This document shows positions 1 to 11,364 of a stretch of DNA of 64,000 nt, one piece after another. Made by a program: the position numbers and the translations under genes. Every line of letters starts with the position of its first letter. Positions within the stretch are counted from its first letter, which is position 1. The notes beneath the pieces were generated by a model. That model was given only the letters and a program-made list of their open reading frames with translations, was not told the DNA's origin and did not search any database. The stretch comes from Phlebopus portentosus (Eukaryota > Basidiomycota > Agaricomycetes > Boletales > Boletinellaceae). Location: positions 2,108,001 to 2,172,000 of the forward strand of contig JAYXKI010000001.1 of assembly GCA_037892935.1 (NCBI GenBank), given 5' to 3'.

Positions 1-516
1 AAACAAACAGTTGCGAAATGAGGTGATCCCTCACCTTTGCCGATATGGGCAAGTTGGTTGGCAAGGTGCTATCTGACGCCTGTGGTACTATTTATATATA
101 TAGGTATTTATAAAAAGCATGCAAATCCTCCTTCCTAAACCAGGGGGGTCGAAGACTTAACGCACCCACCTGTAGTATATAAATCCAGAATAAATTAGCA
201 ACTGCATAGAAGTAATGGCTCTGTAATGCTAAAATTATTGATAAATGTCTTGTAGGAGGACCTCAGACGCACATTCACCCCATATAATCTGGGAGAGACA
301 TCATAACTCAGATATATGACGGTTAATGAGGGTACATTACCTTATATAAGTTGCAAGTCTTAGTAAGTGATGGGGCTTTTCCTGATGTAAGCATCATCAG
401 ACAAAACTACACACCCCTTACTTACTTTACTCAAACCTCTCTGTTCCTGAATTCATTTCTCGACTATTTTCTCCTGAATGGCATCTACATTATCAAACAC
501 CCTACTTCGACTCTTC
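1..516. other. AT-rich flank of the Plavaka remnant, no gene seen
   Basis: No convincing coding region on either strand. The stretch is AT rich, with a short TA run near 90-115, and lies downstream (minus strand) of the transposase remnant, so it is probably the 3' flank of that element. I could not identify a terminal inverted repeat here. Confidence 0.4.
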
Positions 517-3500
517 TCAGTACACATGTTGATAAGTAATTTTGTCACAGAAGGGGTTAATGTGAAACTCCTCAGCCTCTTCTACTGTGGTGTCACATGT
601 CCACTCTGGAGGGCACCTCTTCCCAAATCTAGGGACCAACTCAACAGGCCTCCAAATATCTTTCAGAGCAACCACCGTTCCTACCCTCTCTCCACCTCTC
701 AAACACCTTCTCCTAACACGAAACATCTCTGTACCAGCATCCGGGCAAAACTGCCTTTCACCTTCTATGGACTTAACCGACTTGTCTCCAGGAATAAGCA
801 CATGCACATATGCAAGGGGCTCAGACCTCTCCTTTGAGTGCTTGTTGCAGGCTACAAACACCATGCGGAGCTGTGCCGCAAAGTGATCTCCTGACATTAT
901 CTAGTTAGCACTATGACAGCCTGGTCTCTGAATGGCTTACCAACAATCCCATAGATGCCCAATTTACTTGCACCATTAACAAGAACAAAATTAAAGCATG
1001 CCGGTTTTAAGGCAGTCTTTGGACGTGCAGAAATTTGTTGCAGCGGTTGTGGAGAGCTTTCATCTTGAGGATCTTTAAGTTGGACCCTGACACTCCACCA
1101 GATGAACAGCTCATTGAATGGCATGCGGAAACCTTCGAAAGGCTGATGATGGTGCTGATCCTTAAGGTATTTGAGGAGTTCTTCCTGAAACTGGGCTGCA
1201 CCATAACGAGGCTCCACAGAATCAAACTTGATATGGATATGGTCGAAGTGGAAGTTTAGCAACCAGGTGGAATTATCGCCCCGCACTGCCATCTCATTCA
1301 TTGATATGTCCTCCACTGGCTGTGGCAAGAACTTCTGGCGCAGCTTCTCTGACATCTGCTTTGTGAGGCAGGTGTTTTCCTTGGGATCTAGGTCTGCCTC
1401 CTGGGATGAGAGGCCAGCTTGCTTCCTACACTCCTCCCAAAGCACAAGCTGGCTGACCACATGGACACGAAGTAGGTTGTCTAGTCTGCGACACATCTGC
1501 TCTTGGTAGCTTCTGTGGTTTGTGAGCTTGTAGGGTTGTTTGCACTCTGTGATGTGTGCTCTCTCCGACTGTTCAGTTGAGAACTGAGGGGCTGACCCCA
1601 ACATTCGTATAGCTTGAACCACATGCATCAGCAGCTCCATCTTAGGAATGCGAAATTCCCCCCTCTTCTGCATTCCATCCCTCACCCCAGCATTCGAAAG
1701 TGCCTTCTTGTGCCTGTGGAAGATCTTGATGTACTTGTCCATATCTTTTAAGGTACCTGTCGACTGGCTCTCGTATTGTGCGGTGTAAATAAAATCCTTC
1801 AGAGCTCGAAATGCCTTCAAGGTTTCCAGTTCAACCCTAGGGTGGCCCTGCAAAATTGCAACCAGAGAGCACTCTAAATCCCTAGTCTCCCTTAAGGAGT
1901 GTTGCTTGAACTTTGTGACACCTCGGGGGAAGCTTCTATACCCAATACGTGGCTGAAGGGCTGATAGCCGCTTGTCATACTCCTCCTTCCCTAGAAGAGA
2001 GACTGCCCACTTGAGAGGGTGGTCGGCAAAAAATTTGTGCCATTGATGCAGAGCATCAGGAGCCAGGACAACAGAGGGGTCTGCAAACTTCCAGTCTCTC
2101 CAGAAAGGCTCCTGAACTCCATTAAGGCCCTTCTCCTTCGCAATCTTCTGAAAGTGAATGAAGTTCCGTGGACTGGTGTGGCTGAGGAGTGAGTCGATCT
2201 CCTTGAGCGTGCTCTGGCCCTTTCGTAGCTTATGTTGCTTTCCATCTCCAAAGTCAGCTTGCTCAGCAGTTGAAACAGGCGACACCCTCTGTGAAGTGCA
2301 GGCAATTGTGTGCATTTCAGGTAGATCAGCTTGCAGTGCAGCAGCTATTGTCCTGACTAATCGTTTATCGCCAGCTGGGTCGACAATAAGCTTGGGGGTA
2401 TGCGAGCATCTCTTCATGTTCTCCAGGATGATATCCATGCATTGGTGGTACAGCCGAGCTGCAAGCATTCCTGCCACTTCCTTATCCTCTATAAACTTTG
2501 CAATGGGAATTTGGCCTATCAACATCCAACTTCGTGAAGTGGCTTTCCTACGTAGATCCTTGTGGATATTTCCACAGGTAAGATACACGGCATGGCACTC
2601 CTTATCACCTTGGAAGTTCGTGAGGTGAGTCTTGTCAGAGGCTAGGATAACAAGTCCCAGTGTTTCACCAGGTGAAACCTTTGACTTTGCAATGCTTCAG
2701 TATGCGAGCACTTAAGAAGAGGTTGTAATAACAGACCTGCACATCCCAGACTAGGTCACCAGTCATCATCTCTGAGTACAGCCACTCTGCCCTATCCCCC
2801 TGCCAGACTTTTTGGGGCACAAACTCCATCTTTCCATTAAAAACTGGGTTTCCAAAGAGGTATTCGAAGCACTCCAAAGCATCTCGATAAAACAGCTTCA
2901 AAGGGTGCTGAGTCTTGGCTCCAGGGACTTCTACTTCTGCTTCCTTCCAACATGGAGGGCTCGGAAGCTGCTCCACTTTCTTTCGCAGGGCATTGCTGCT
3001 ATCAAATGAAAGCGGTCTATCCTGCACCTAAATTTTTTAGTCAGTACTTAGATTTCATGGAGGAATTAAGGTGTACCATACATATTTAAGCTTGAAAAAC
3101 TCATCAATCTTGGACTGTGATATGCCCAACTCCACAAGCCATTTTCCAACTTCAAAGTCCGTAAAGCAGGAGAAGGGATAGTACGGGTTGGCCCTTCTAT
3201 AGCTAGCACATTCACCAGAGGTCCAGAGTCTGCTAAAGGTGTCCTCCCTTGCCATAGACCTTCCCAGCTCCTTCAAAGTAGTCGACTGCAGCTCTACTCT
3301 CCACTTCTGCCTGTCCACAAGATTCCAGATTCGCTGGTTGGTGAGAAGTTGGTGTAGGATGGTTGCCATTACTGGCAGCTTTGCTGTTGTTCAAGTATGC
3401 CCATCCCAGATCATTGTCTACCTCCATGACATAGTCAAGCAAGCCCGTGACTTCATTGCTGTCAGTTTGTTCAAGGTTTTTGTGCAAATCGCCTGCGTCA

Positions 3501-3682
3501 TGATGGGAGGGGGATCTGAGAAAGCTTGGCTGAGGTGTTGAATGGTGCCCATCCCTGACATTCTCTCTGCATCTGCTGACTTTGATATGCCTGGTGACAT
3601 TAGCTGAATTGTTGAAAGTCTTGAAGCATGATGGACACCAGTTGCTAGAGATGGGCATGTTGTTGGTAGGAGCAGAGAGCAC
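517..3682 (-). pseudogene. Plavaka-type (CACTA-related) transposase, decayed
   Basis: Segments in order on the minus strand resemble Plavaka transposases of basidiomycetes. An N-terminal C2H2-like finger (CPSCFKTF...HIKVSRC) lies at 3682-3600. A YYPF block in RANPYYPFSCF lies near 3160, a YLTCGNIHKDLRRK block near 2580, and a VELVPRFGK C-terminal block near 630. Known family: cut-and-paste DNA transposases of the CMC/CACTA group. The frame is broken at least twice. Between GKGGHL and DTFSRLW (about 3235) the reading shifts by one base. At about 897 the main frame ends at LTR-stop while the homologous C-terminus continues in another frame from 897 to 517. Introns may account for the gaps at 3028-3072 and 2589-2690. 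I read it as an inactive copy; a spliced functional gene is possible but less likely. The family call is from recognition, not a search. Confidence 0.75.
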
Positions 3683-3753
3683 CTTGTGCTGAAAATTGCC
3701 ACGTCACTACCCTCGGCTAGTGTAGAGGTCAGCAGCTCACAAAGTTTGCCCAT

Positions 3754-4382
3754 CTACGATGGTGGCTGTGGCTGGGGGAGGGTATTTATAGTCGGGGACA
3801 GCTGTTACTTCTGGATCTGAGAGAACTGACCAGGTGCTGCTATTAGACTGCTGTGTCAGCAGCCCATACCCTTACAGCGCAGGCGGTATGGGCTTACAAG
3901 AAAAATCAAAATCAGACATAGCCTTGATACGCACGTATATGTAAGGTCATTCCTTTGCACAGCACATTATGAGCTGAGCTGTACTACTCAAACATGGGAT
4001 CCCAGCTGTACTAGTAGGGGCGCTGAGTCTTAGATATCAGCTTACATATTGCAGCACTCACAAAACATGGCAATAAGATATGATTCCCAAGCCTGCCCAT
4101 ATTGACATACTTAGAGGCCTGTGCCACCACCAAAGCTTGGGCCTTTCTGACAATGCCAGACTATTTTTAGGACTGCTGTGAGCTGAAATTTAGCACTGCA
4201 TAAAATCCCTGTGGCCAAGAGATTCTAGAATTTTGCCAGAATGTAATTAAAAGTTTTTATACAGTAAAATACATGACAAAAATTCAGGTATCAATGCACG
4301 TTTGTTGAGTTACCCTTGCACTATCAAAACCCCCTACTGGCCAACTTTGAAGAGCTGTCACGTGGTCAGATGTATCTCGACA
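3754..4382. other. Non-coding flank upstream of the Plavaka remnant
   Basis: No supported gene. The segment would hold the promoter and left subterminal region of the transposase gene. It ends at the first palindrome-CACGTG module at 4383. Confidence 0.4.
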
Positions 4383-4439
4383 GGATGCGTATGCACCCGC
4401 CCAAACTATCACGTGACATGGCACCCGACGGATGCATCC
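4383..4439. repeat. Triple-palindrome module, copy 1
   Basis: Three short dyads occur in a row: an imperfect GGATGCGTATGCACCC (4383-4398), TCACGTGA (4409-4416) and GGATGCATCC (4430-4439). The same layout recurs at 7404-7471 and 9122-9186, so it is a repeated unit rather than a chance palindrome. The function is unknown. It could be a transposon subterminal repeat or a protein-binding array. Confidence 0.6.
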
Positions 4440-4687
4440 ACACAGCAGGCAGCTGTGGAATCACCGCGGGAGATATATAATGGCTTATATCTACATGGAT
4501 ATTGAAAGCACTGTTAAGATTTCCATTTGGGTATTCCAAGAGGAGATATTTCGAGCATCACCATGAAAGACTCCCAAAAGAATATTTTAAATATCCAAAA
4601 GAGTATCGGTGGCATAGATACTCGCAGCTAAAACGGTAACAAATACTTGCAATATCCAGAAAGGTATGGGAGGCTTGGATATGTAGA

Positions 4688-4815
4688 CACACCGGGCAAA
4701 AACTCATTTCCAAGCTATGAAAATGCTACCCAAAATGGAAAGAGCCAGTCAGATGAGAGCTCGCCCGTTCCGACCAAAATTTCTAAGGGCTCGGAATGAG
4801 TTTTTGCCCGGTGTG
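4688..4815. mobile_element. Short fold-back MITE, terminus CACACCGGGCAA
   Basis: A 128 bp stretch begins CACACCGGGCAAAAACTCAT and ends with the inverse complement ATGAGTTTTTGCCCGGTGTG. There is no coding capacity. The terminus resembles those of the fold-back elements at 10061 and 16616 (CAC, three variable bases, GGGCAA). A clear target duplication is not visible. The CAC start suggests mobilisation by a CACTA-type transposase, which is inference. Confidence 0.65.
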
Positions 4816-5420
4816 ACAGGAATGATATTCTGAGTTGCTTACAAGCCATGTAAAGTAGTCCATAAATTTTTTATTGGATTTCATGTAAATTTTTTTCAAC
4901 CAAAATTGAAACAGCCTTGGCATTTCTTTCAAACTGCGTATTTTGGGCCATTAGATTGAGGATATGCGGTTTGTTGGTCATTGATTATCGGTTTGAATTC
5001 ATATGCGTGGCTTTTCTACACAGACCCAAAAAGTTCAGAACCGATTAAGAGAAATAAGTGCAATATTGCTATCTTTGTGAACAGCTTGATACCTCTTCGT
5101 ATGTGTATAGCCAGTGGAATAGGACTGAAGAAGACCATTGCATAGTGGGGTGAGAGGCACTGGCCGAATCCGGTAGCTGTGTGCTTAAGTCAACGCGACT
5201 TGCCTATCGTCGTGCCCACCCGCCTCTAGCTCGCTGCCTACGCTGATCACAATCTACACAGGTCAGCTCGTGGACACTATAGAAGTGGGTAAACATCTCC
5301 TGTCCTCTGATATCCATGGACTTACGATCTTTGCTCAATGGCACACCCAATACATCACGTCTATTTGGTCGCCTCGAATTCGATTAAACCTACGCAGATC
5401 GCAAACGATACTCTCCGCAA
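4816..5420. other. Intergenic, no gene seen
   Basis: AT-rich in the left part and more GC-balanced after about 5150, which may be promoter sequence for the tentative small gene at 5421. No repeat or RNA gene recognised. Confidence 0.35.
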
Positions 5421-5880
5421 ATGGGTGTGAAGTTGTCGAAGACCGCGCGCCAGCGTGAAAATGCACAGAAGGATGGTGCGCAAGCCGCAATCGCGGCTGG
5501 AGTGCCGGTGGACGAGTTGGGAGCAGGAGAAGTGCGTTACATTCTTTTTTTTATTTGTACATATCTACTTTCATATCCATGTCATCCTCACTTCTCTGGT
5601 TGGAATTTATGTGTTCATCTGCATTATCGAGTACGACCGGCTTGTCCTCAGTCTCATCATCCCGTATTTCAATTCACCTCGCCTAGTCCCTTCACGAGAA
5701 CGCCCCCTTTGTCCTTTTCATCTTTCTTTTTCGCAGCGCTTTGCCCTTGCTTGCCCTATCGAGGGTATCATCGGTGGTGCGGTAGCCAGATCTTCTGGCA
5801 GCAGGCAAAGTATTTCATTGGTGCTTGGGGAGGATCTGCGATTGGTCTTTGGATTCAAACTTTCAGAGAAGGCTGGTTGA
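5421..5880 (+). CDS. Tentative two-exon small protein, unknown function
   Basis: The first ATG opens a charged, Ala/Gln-rich stretch (MGVKLSKTARQRENAQKDGA). A GTGCGT donor follows at 5532, and an acceptor TTTTTCGCAG ends at 5736. Joining them in phase gives about 84 residues ending at 5880, the second part containing a Gly/Ala-rich segment (EGIIGGAVARSS). I do not recognise the product. Against it: the intron would be about 205 bp, long for this genome, and there is no conserved motif. It may be a spurious open frame. Confidence 0.25.
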
Positions 5881-6612
5881 TCTGATGAGGAGGTAGTTCG
5901 AAGAGCAAAACCCCGACCTGAAGTTCGGGGTAGGATTACGAAAGTGCGAGGAAAGAAAGAAGCAGAGCATAAAGAGGAAAGAAAGGTTGAAAGGGAAGAA
6001 GGTGAGTTCTCTTGTATATTTTTACAGGTGCAAACTGCCTATCCTTTTTTTTCTGAACAGATTCCGAAAGTAAAGAACGTACAGGGCGGTACTGTTGACC
6101 TTGCCGATTAAAGTAAATGAAGTGCTGTATAAGTGAAGTGCTGTATCGAATAATTCATTTGTGAAGGTATCACTGGCTCTTCTTCTGGATATTTGCCCAA
6201 GAGTCATAGACAACCATTTGCGTCCAGAAAGAGCACCTTTCCTAGGCTGTGATAGAAAGATAGTGATCACCTGCTAAGACAAATGCCGTATGCTGCCCAG
6301 ATATGAAGCCAGGTGCAGCTATACGAGGTCCCAAGAGATGGCCTTCTTGACGTCCCGACCGAACCTCAACAACCTCGACTGACACATACACTTTACTCTT
6401 GGCTTCCATCCTTCGAATAACTCCACGGTTACCTGACACCGATACTGACTTTATGTTCTATTATCCGAACATCATTAATCGTGTTTTTGTGCTCCATCGT
6501 AAAACTTCCCCATATATTTTGTACCGGTCTCCTCCCTCATTTGGGTTTGCGTGCTCTCATTTTCTCTGTTCTTTTATTTCAGTTGACATTAAACTCGAGT
6601 TTCAATAAATAG
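5881..6612. other. Intergenic; weak minus-strand frame only
   Basis: An open frame on the minus strand at 6242-6439 (MSGNRGVIRRMEAKSK...) has plausible composition but no recognisable domain and no clear splice partners, so I do not call it a gene. Confidence 0.3.
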
Positions 6613-6614
6613 TA

Positions 6615-7398
6615 CAGTCCCATGACAAAAGTTTTGTCACCCATGTTTTTGAGCCATTCTTGGTGTAATCTTCATTTTTTCGTGCTCAATTCAGCCCTGC
6701 TGTTTCTGAAAAAAATTTACAATCATTCTATGATATGAACCAACATACATGCAAAATTTGATGGCGAAAACTTGAAAACTGAGTTGGAACTGGAAACAGG
6801 CCAAAGTGACTATATGCACCAAATTGGCCCAATTTTTCGGTCTTGTTTGACCTCCAGAGGCTCAACAAGTCCTTGAAACAATATGAAATATTGCACATTT
6901 ACATTTCTCATATGTAGGAATAACATATGATTTTTTCAGATTTTTGCGTCAAGCGAGAGAGCCTGGGCTGCACTTGCTGGGGTTGGAAAGTGGCAGTTTT
7001 GCCAATTTTCCCTTTTATTTTGGCTATTTTTGACCTCACTTGAGCTTCATTGCCCTCCAGACTATTCCACACATGTAAGAAAAATCCAGTAAATGTACAT
7101 GATACGCAATACTATCAGAACAGCATGTTTACAAAGTCTCATGCTAGAAGCTTGTGTAGAAATACTTTTATGAAGAAAGGAGTCTCCGAGAGTCAATCAT
7201 TTTCCCTATGTAATTTGACACCACCCGAGCTGTGTTTTGAACTCAATTTCTGGTATTTTCTCATGAAACTTCACAGGAATGTTACTTCTTATGACAGAAT
7301 AATGCTGATTTTTTTTCAGAAGGAACAAGTAAAAATTGACAGAGAAATTTGCAAAAAACATGTAAAAAAAGGGGGTGAAAACTTTTGTCAGGGGACTG
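6615..7398. mobile_element. Non-autonomous Tc1/mariner-like element
   Basis: The left terminus CAGTCCCATGACAAAAGTTT (6615 on) is inverted at the right end (…AACTTTTGTCAGGGGACTG, ending 7398). TA dinucleotides flank both ends (6613-6614 and 7399-7400), as expected for Tc1/mariner TA duplications. The 784 bp interior has no intact transposase; its longest open frames lack a D,D34D/E pattern. The termini differ slightly (CCCAT against CCCCT). Superfamily assignment rests on the CAGT termini and TA target site. Confidence 0.8.
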
Positions 7399-7403
7399 TA
7401 CAT

Positions 7404-7489
7404 GGATGCGTACGCATCCGTCCAAACTGTCACGTGACACGGTACCCTAACGGATGGATGCGTACGCATCCCCTCGACTGATCACGTGA
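7404..7489. repeat. Triple-palindrome module, copy 2 (best preserved)
   Basis: Two identical 16 bp perfect palindromes, GGATGCGTACGCATCC, at 7404-7419 and 7456-7471 flank the 10 bp palindrome GTCACGTGAC (7429-7438). A further TCACGTGA follows at 7482-7489. It begins six bases after the right end of the mariner-like element. The same architecture is at 4383 and 9122. Confidence 0.75.
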
Positions 7490-7551
7490 AATTTGCCCTG
7501 CCGCTGCCGCACGGGGGTGGATAAAAATTAGGGAAAATATAGAGAAGCTAT

Positions 7552-7583
7552 AACAACAACAACAGCAGCAGCAGCAGCAACAG
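7552..7583 (+). repeat. AAC/AGC microsatellite
   Basis: A run of AAC triplets passes into AGC triplets. It lies just downstream (minus strand) of the kinase stop codon and is not in a coding frame I can support. Confidence 0.8.
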
Positions 7584-7630
7584 TAACTGCTACAGAGCTT
7601 TTGCTAACAATGAGCAAGCAAGCAGGCAGC

Positions 7631-8701
7631 TTATTTGAAACACGTAAAGGACCAGCCTGGTTTCACGGCTAGATAAGGATGCTGGCGTAGCTCAGATGCA
7701 GTTGGTCGCCCATCTGGGCTGATGGAAAGGCAGCGCCTTCTAAAGTCATCCCCATCAGGCCCAGAAACTGCATCCAGTGGGATGCAGGGGGGCTCTGGCT
7801 TTTTTCCTCCTAACTAGAGACAACCGCAGCAAGTTAGTTAGCATGAAACAATGCCATTTCAGCACTGCTTACCACAAGAATAATATTAGCCACCTCTCTG
7901 CCCTCCCAGGGTCGATGGCCAGTCCACATCTCAGACACCACACAACCCAAGCTCCAGATGTCTACTTTCGCGCTGTATCCAAACGTTGCTCGTAGCACCT
8001 CCGGCGCCATGTAGATTAATGTGCCTCGGAGGGGAGAGTGCATTTTGTTCGTGTAAACGTCGTCAGTGCGCTTTGAAGTGCCGAAATCTGCAATTTTACA
8101 GACCCCATAAGGACCGACAAGTATGTTGTCGCTCTTCAAGTCCTGCATATATGCTCAGTAAATGTGGTGTTACAAAACAATAAACCAGCTTACTCTGTGG
8201 ATTATGCCTTTGGAGTGACAGTAGCCAATTCCTTCAAGAACTTGACCCGTGAACGACCGACAAACTTGGTCTTCGAACCTGCCATGCTCCCTTAAGCAGG
8301 CCCTGATAGATCCATTCGAGACATATTCCATGAACCTGGAAAACGCCCCTTAAGTGCCTGGTAAAGGCGTGCAAGAGGCACTCACATCATTTCAGAGCCA
8401 TCCCCGCCTTCAAATCCCAAGTACTGCACAATATTGGGGTGGCTGAGGCTCCCTAGAATCTCACTTTCATTCCTTAACGCATCGGAGGCCGCCTTGCCTC
8501 GTATCTTATCGTCCTGGTCAATAACTTGCTTTACTGTGATTAAATCGCCAGTCGAGCGGTTCAATGCGTGGTATACGGCCCCAAACGACCCTTTACCAAT
8601 GCACTTGCACAACAGATAGTCGATATTGGCTATGGGCGGGCCATTACATTACGAAGGCAATTCACCATTCATTACTTACACTCAGATGCAGGGCCTGCCA
8701 T
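7631..8701 (-). CDS. Compact MAP3K-like (STE11/BCK1 type) protein kinase
   Basis: Minus-strand gene with about four short introns coding little more than one protein kinase domain, roughly 290 residues. Visible in order: start MAGPASE (ATG 8699-8701, with an in-frame TAA just upstream); glycine loop GKGSFGAVYHALN; a lysine in ITVKQVI; HRDLKSDNIL, split by an intron at HR/DLK; DFGTSKR; GTLIYMAPEV; DIWSLGCVVSEM; and a C-terminal RPTASELRQHPYL block before the stop at 7631-7633. The final intron (7816 to about 7868) uses CTAG before TTAGGAGG, which restores the frame. The VAIK-type motif reads ITVK. The family suggests a Ser/Thr MAP kinase kinase kinase, but the regulatory region usual in MAP3Ks is absent. 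All catalytic motifs are present, so it may be functional despite lying among transposons. Confidence 0.8.
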
Positions 8702-9121
8702 TTATTCGTACTGGAAGTGATCACAGATGGTATAGAAGGGAGTGTCGAAGATAGTGGGGATGGGAGTGAAGGGCGTGTGATTAAAACAGAGGGCAGATAG
8801 GGGGTGAAGTGCAAATATGCCTTCGCACCATCACATTTTGATGTTCACCACTCACAAAAGAAATAGACGCTTAGATACATGGATGTAGGAGGCTATCTCT
8901 GACGAAAAAATTCAATTTTAAGGGGTGCTAGAGCCCTCACTATACAGAAACAAGGCACTTGCAACTGGCAGGAGTCCTCCCCAAACCCAGATTTATAATT
9001 TTATGGGAATGTGTACGTACCCATTAAACGGCTGTACAGATATACATGGGCGTTAAGCAAAAATTCTTCACAGATGATCAAAGAACGTGATGCACATCAC
9101 CACCTTGTATAGCTTTGGCCA
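8702..9121. other. Upstream region of the kinase gene, no gene seen
   Basis: No coding region supported. It includes a CT/TC-rich strand just upstream of the kinase start on the minus strand, as in many fungal promoters. Confidence 0.35.
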
Positions 9122-9186
9122 GATGCGTACGCATCCGCAGCTTTTTGTCACGTGACTTGACTCAGTTGTTGCGATGCGTACACATC
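9122..9186. repeat. Triple-palindrome module, copy 3
   Basis: GATGCGTACGCATC (9122-9135), GTCACGTGAC (9147-9156) and GATGCGTACACATC (9173-9186, one mismatch from a perfect palindrome) repeat the layout seen at 4383 and 7404. Confidence 0.7.
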
Positions 9187-9951
9187 TTGGCCTGAGATGG
9201 CTTCCGGGATGCAGCTGCACTCCTATAACACATCAAACCGCATAAATTTTATGATGTATTATATCTGCAATAAATTCCCGAGCCTCGGATACCCTTTTGG
9301 ACATTTTAAATATCTTTTCTGTGTATTTCACGTGCTTATATTTATAATTTTCTTGGTCTGCATATATAATCGAATATGTATAGACATCCAAAATATCCCT
9401 ATTACACCCGTTTGCGTTAGTAATGGTGCTCTGGATTTTTTTTTGAATGAGGAGAATTTGTTTTCAGAAGTGGATGGGAAAATGGACTTCGCTGTTACAA
9501 TCCACATCTGACATGCCTTCCACCTTTCCTCCGGCACTACCCATTTTGTCTTGAGCTCAATTTTCAACCAAATTGCTCAGAACAAGCTTGTAAATTAATC
9601 ATTGACTGCCTACTGCCTGTCAAAATTTGAAAGAAAAGATTTGATTTGTAGAATAAAATTGAATACCTTCTAATCTTGAGGTAGTAGTGGGTAGGAAGGC
9701 ACCTAAGGGGACCTGCATTGGATATCGCCATTGAGAAAAACTGTGGTTTTCTCAATCTATGAGTAACACATGTAAACCAAGTTTCAGTAAAGAAGAGTCG
9801 TAACTGATGATTTTGTGATGCTATTGACCCTCAAATCCAACCAAATTTTCCACTGAGTCCAGTCATCACGTGTTATATTTTGTCTTTACTTCATTCAAAA
9901 AAAAAAAAAACACCTGGGAGTGCCATTGCTAATGCAAACGGCTGTAATAAC
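9187..9951. other. AT-rich intergenic, no gene seen
   Basis: AT-rich sequence with a 13-14 base A run near 9897. Open frames at 9197-9511 and 9328-9567 are low-complexity AT artefacts without homology I recognise. Confidence 0.35.
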
Positions 9952-10060
9952 GTAGGGAAAGTATAAACTCGACCGGCCCGCCACGTGACTGATGGCTCTG
10001 ATGAACCCTGAGCTAACTTTATTTGGAAGGACCCTGTGGCAAAAATCTTCGAGGAGACAT

Positions 10061-10541
10061 CACAGCGGGCAAACTGTTATTTAGGCCTGGAATAAATTCA
10101 TAACTAAATGACAAATGAAATTTGAAATAACAAAAGGGATTAAATTATAAGTAAAGTCATGTGAGAAATGCATAAAGAAATTTGAAATCTCATAAAGGAA
10201 AGATGCTTGCATTTCTTCATGTGCGACATTTTATATTATCCCAAGGAAGACATTTGAAGTTTCTTTTGTAATCTTGTCAAGGAAGAAATAACTTTTGTGG
10301 TCAATGTGAGTTATTTCTTCCTTGACAAGATTACAAAAGAAACTTCAAATGTCTTCCTTGGGATAATATAAAATGTCGCACATGAAGAAATGCAAGCATC
10401 TTTCCTTTATGAGATTTCAAATTTCTTTATGCATTTCTCACATGACTTTACTTATAATTTAATCCCTTTTGTTATTTCAAATTTCATTTGTCATTTAGTT
10501 ATTAATTTATTCCAGGTCTAAATAACAGTTTGCCCACTGTG
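10061..10541. mobile_element. Near-perfect 481 bp palindromic MITE
   Basis: Two arms of 233 bp (10061-10293 and 10309-10541) are inverse complements with only a handful of mismatches, separated by a 15 base loop. The ends read CACAG(C/T)GGGCAAACTG. A CAT trinucleotide flanks both sides, fitting a 3 bp target duplication as in CACTA-type elements. There is no coding capacity. The RNA or single strand would form one very long hairpin. Confidence 0.85.
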
Positions 10542-10629
10542 CATGACTGACCCAGGAAGTTTTACATTTCTCCTCTCACAAAGAGGTTGAGTTGACTTGT
10601 ACAGGCTCTCCTTAGATATTAGAAGCTTG

Positions 10630-11364
10630 TATGTATTGTCACTCGCGACTTCTGTGATTTTTGTCACACAGAGCACCTCATAATATAAAAATCACCATAT
10701 CTCATTCATTTTTGACCGTTTTGCATGATCTAAGTTGCTTAATTCATAGTTTTAAGATCGGTTTCAAACCTCAACAATTATAAATAGAAATGAGCAAATA
10801 ATGAGTGGGATATGTCGCAAAAGGCCGATTTTAGACACATCTTTCATGTGCAGTTTTTCCTGCCCTCATCCCTGCTTCTACAGTCCTACAGGCAAGTCCA
10901 AAATGATATAATTATTTTATTGTAAATTTACAGACTGACTCTGAGCTCTATTCTGTGTTGTATCTGCTGGTTTGATACATGTCTGAGCTGAGCTCAAACC
11001 TACCTTTTCTCAAGGGCCTCCAGACCTCAAAATAAATTCATTCTTAGGCAATCTAATGTCTGTAAATTCATATTATGCCAATAGCACCACTCTGGTGCAG
11101 TCTAGGTTGTTGTAGCACCCAGTCTGAGGGCAGGAAAAAATGCACATGAAGGAAGTGTCTAAAATCGGCCTTTTACGACATATCTCACTCATTATTTGCT
11201 CATTTCTCTTCATCCGTGTTGGAGTTTGAAGAGGATCTTAAAACTATGGATTTAGCAACTTAGATCACGCAGAAAGGTCAGAAATTGAGTGAGATATGGT
11301 GATTTTTATATTATGAGGTGTTCTGTGTGACAAAAATCACAGAAGTCGCGAGTGACAATACATA
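10630..11364. mobile_element. 735 bp element with ~239 bp inverted terminal repeats
   Basis: The left arm 10630-10868 (starting TATGTATTGTCACTCGCGAC) matches the inverse complement of 11125-11364 with scattered mismatches. A unique spacer of about 256 bp lies between. No open frame of note. It starts about 90 bp from the end of the palindromic MITE, inside the TIR element 9952-11785. Class unknown. Confidence 0.75.

Noticed and set aside
6242..6439. 65-codon minus-strand frame with protein-like composition
   Set aside because: No start context, no splice partner and no family; too short to support.
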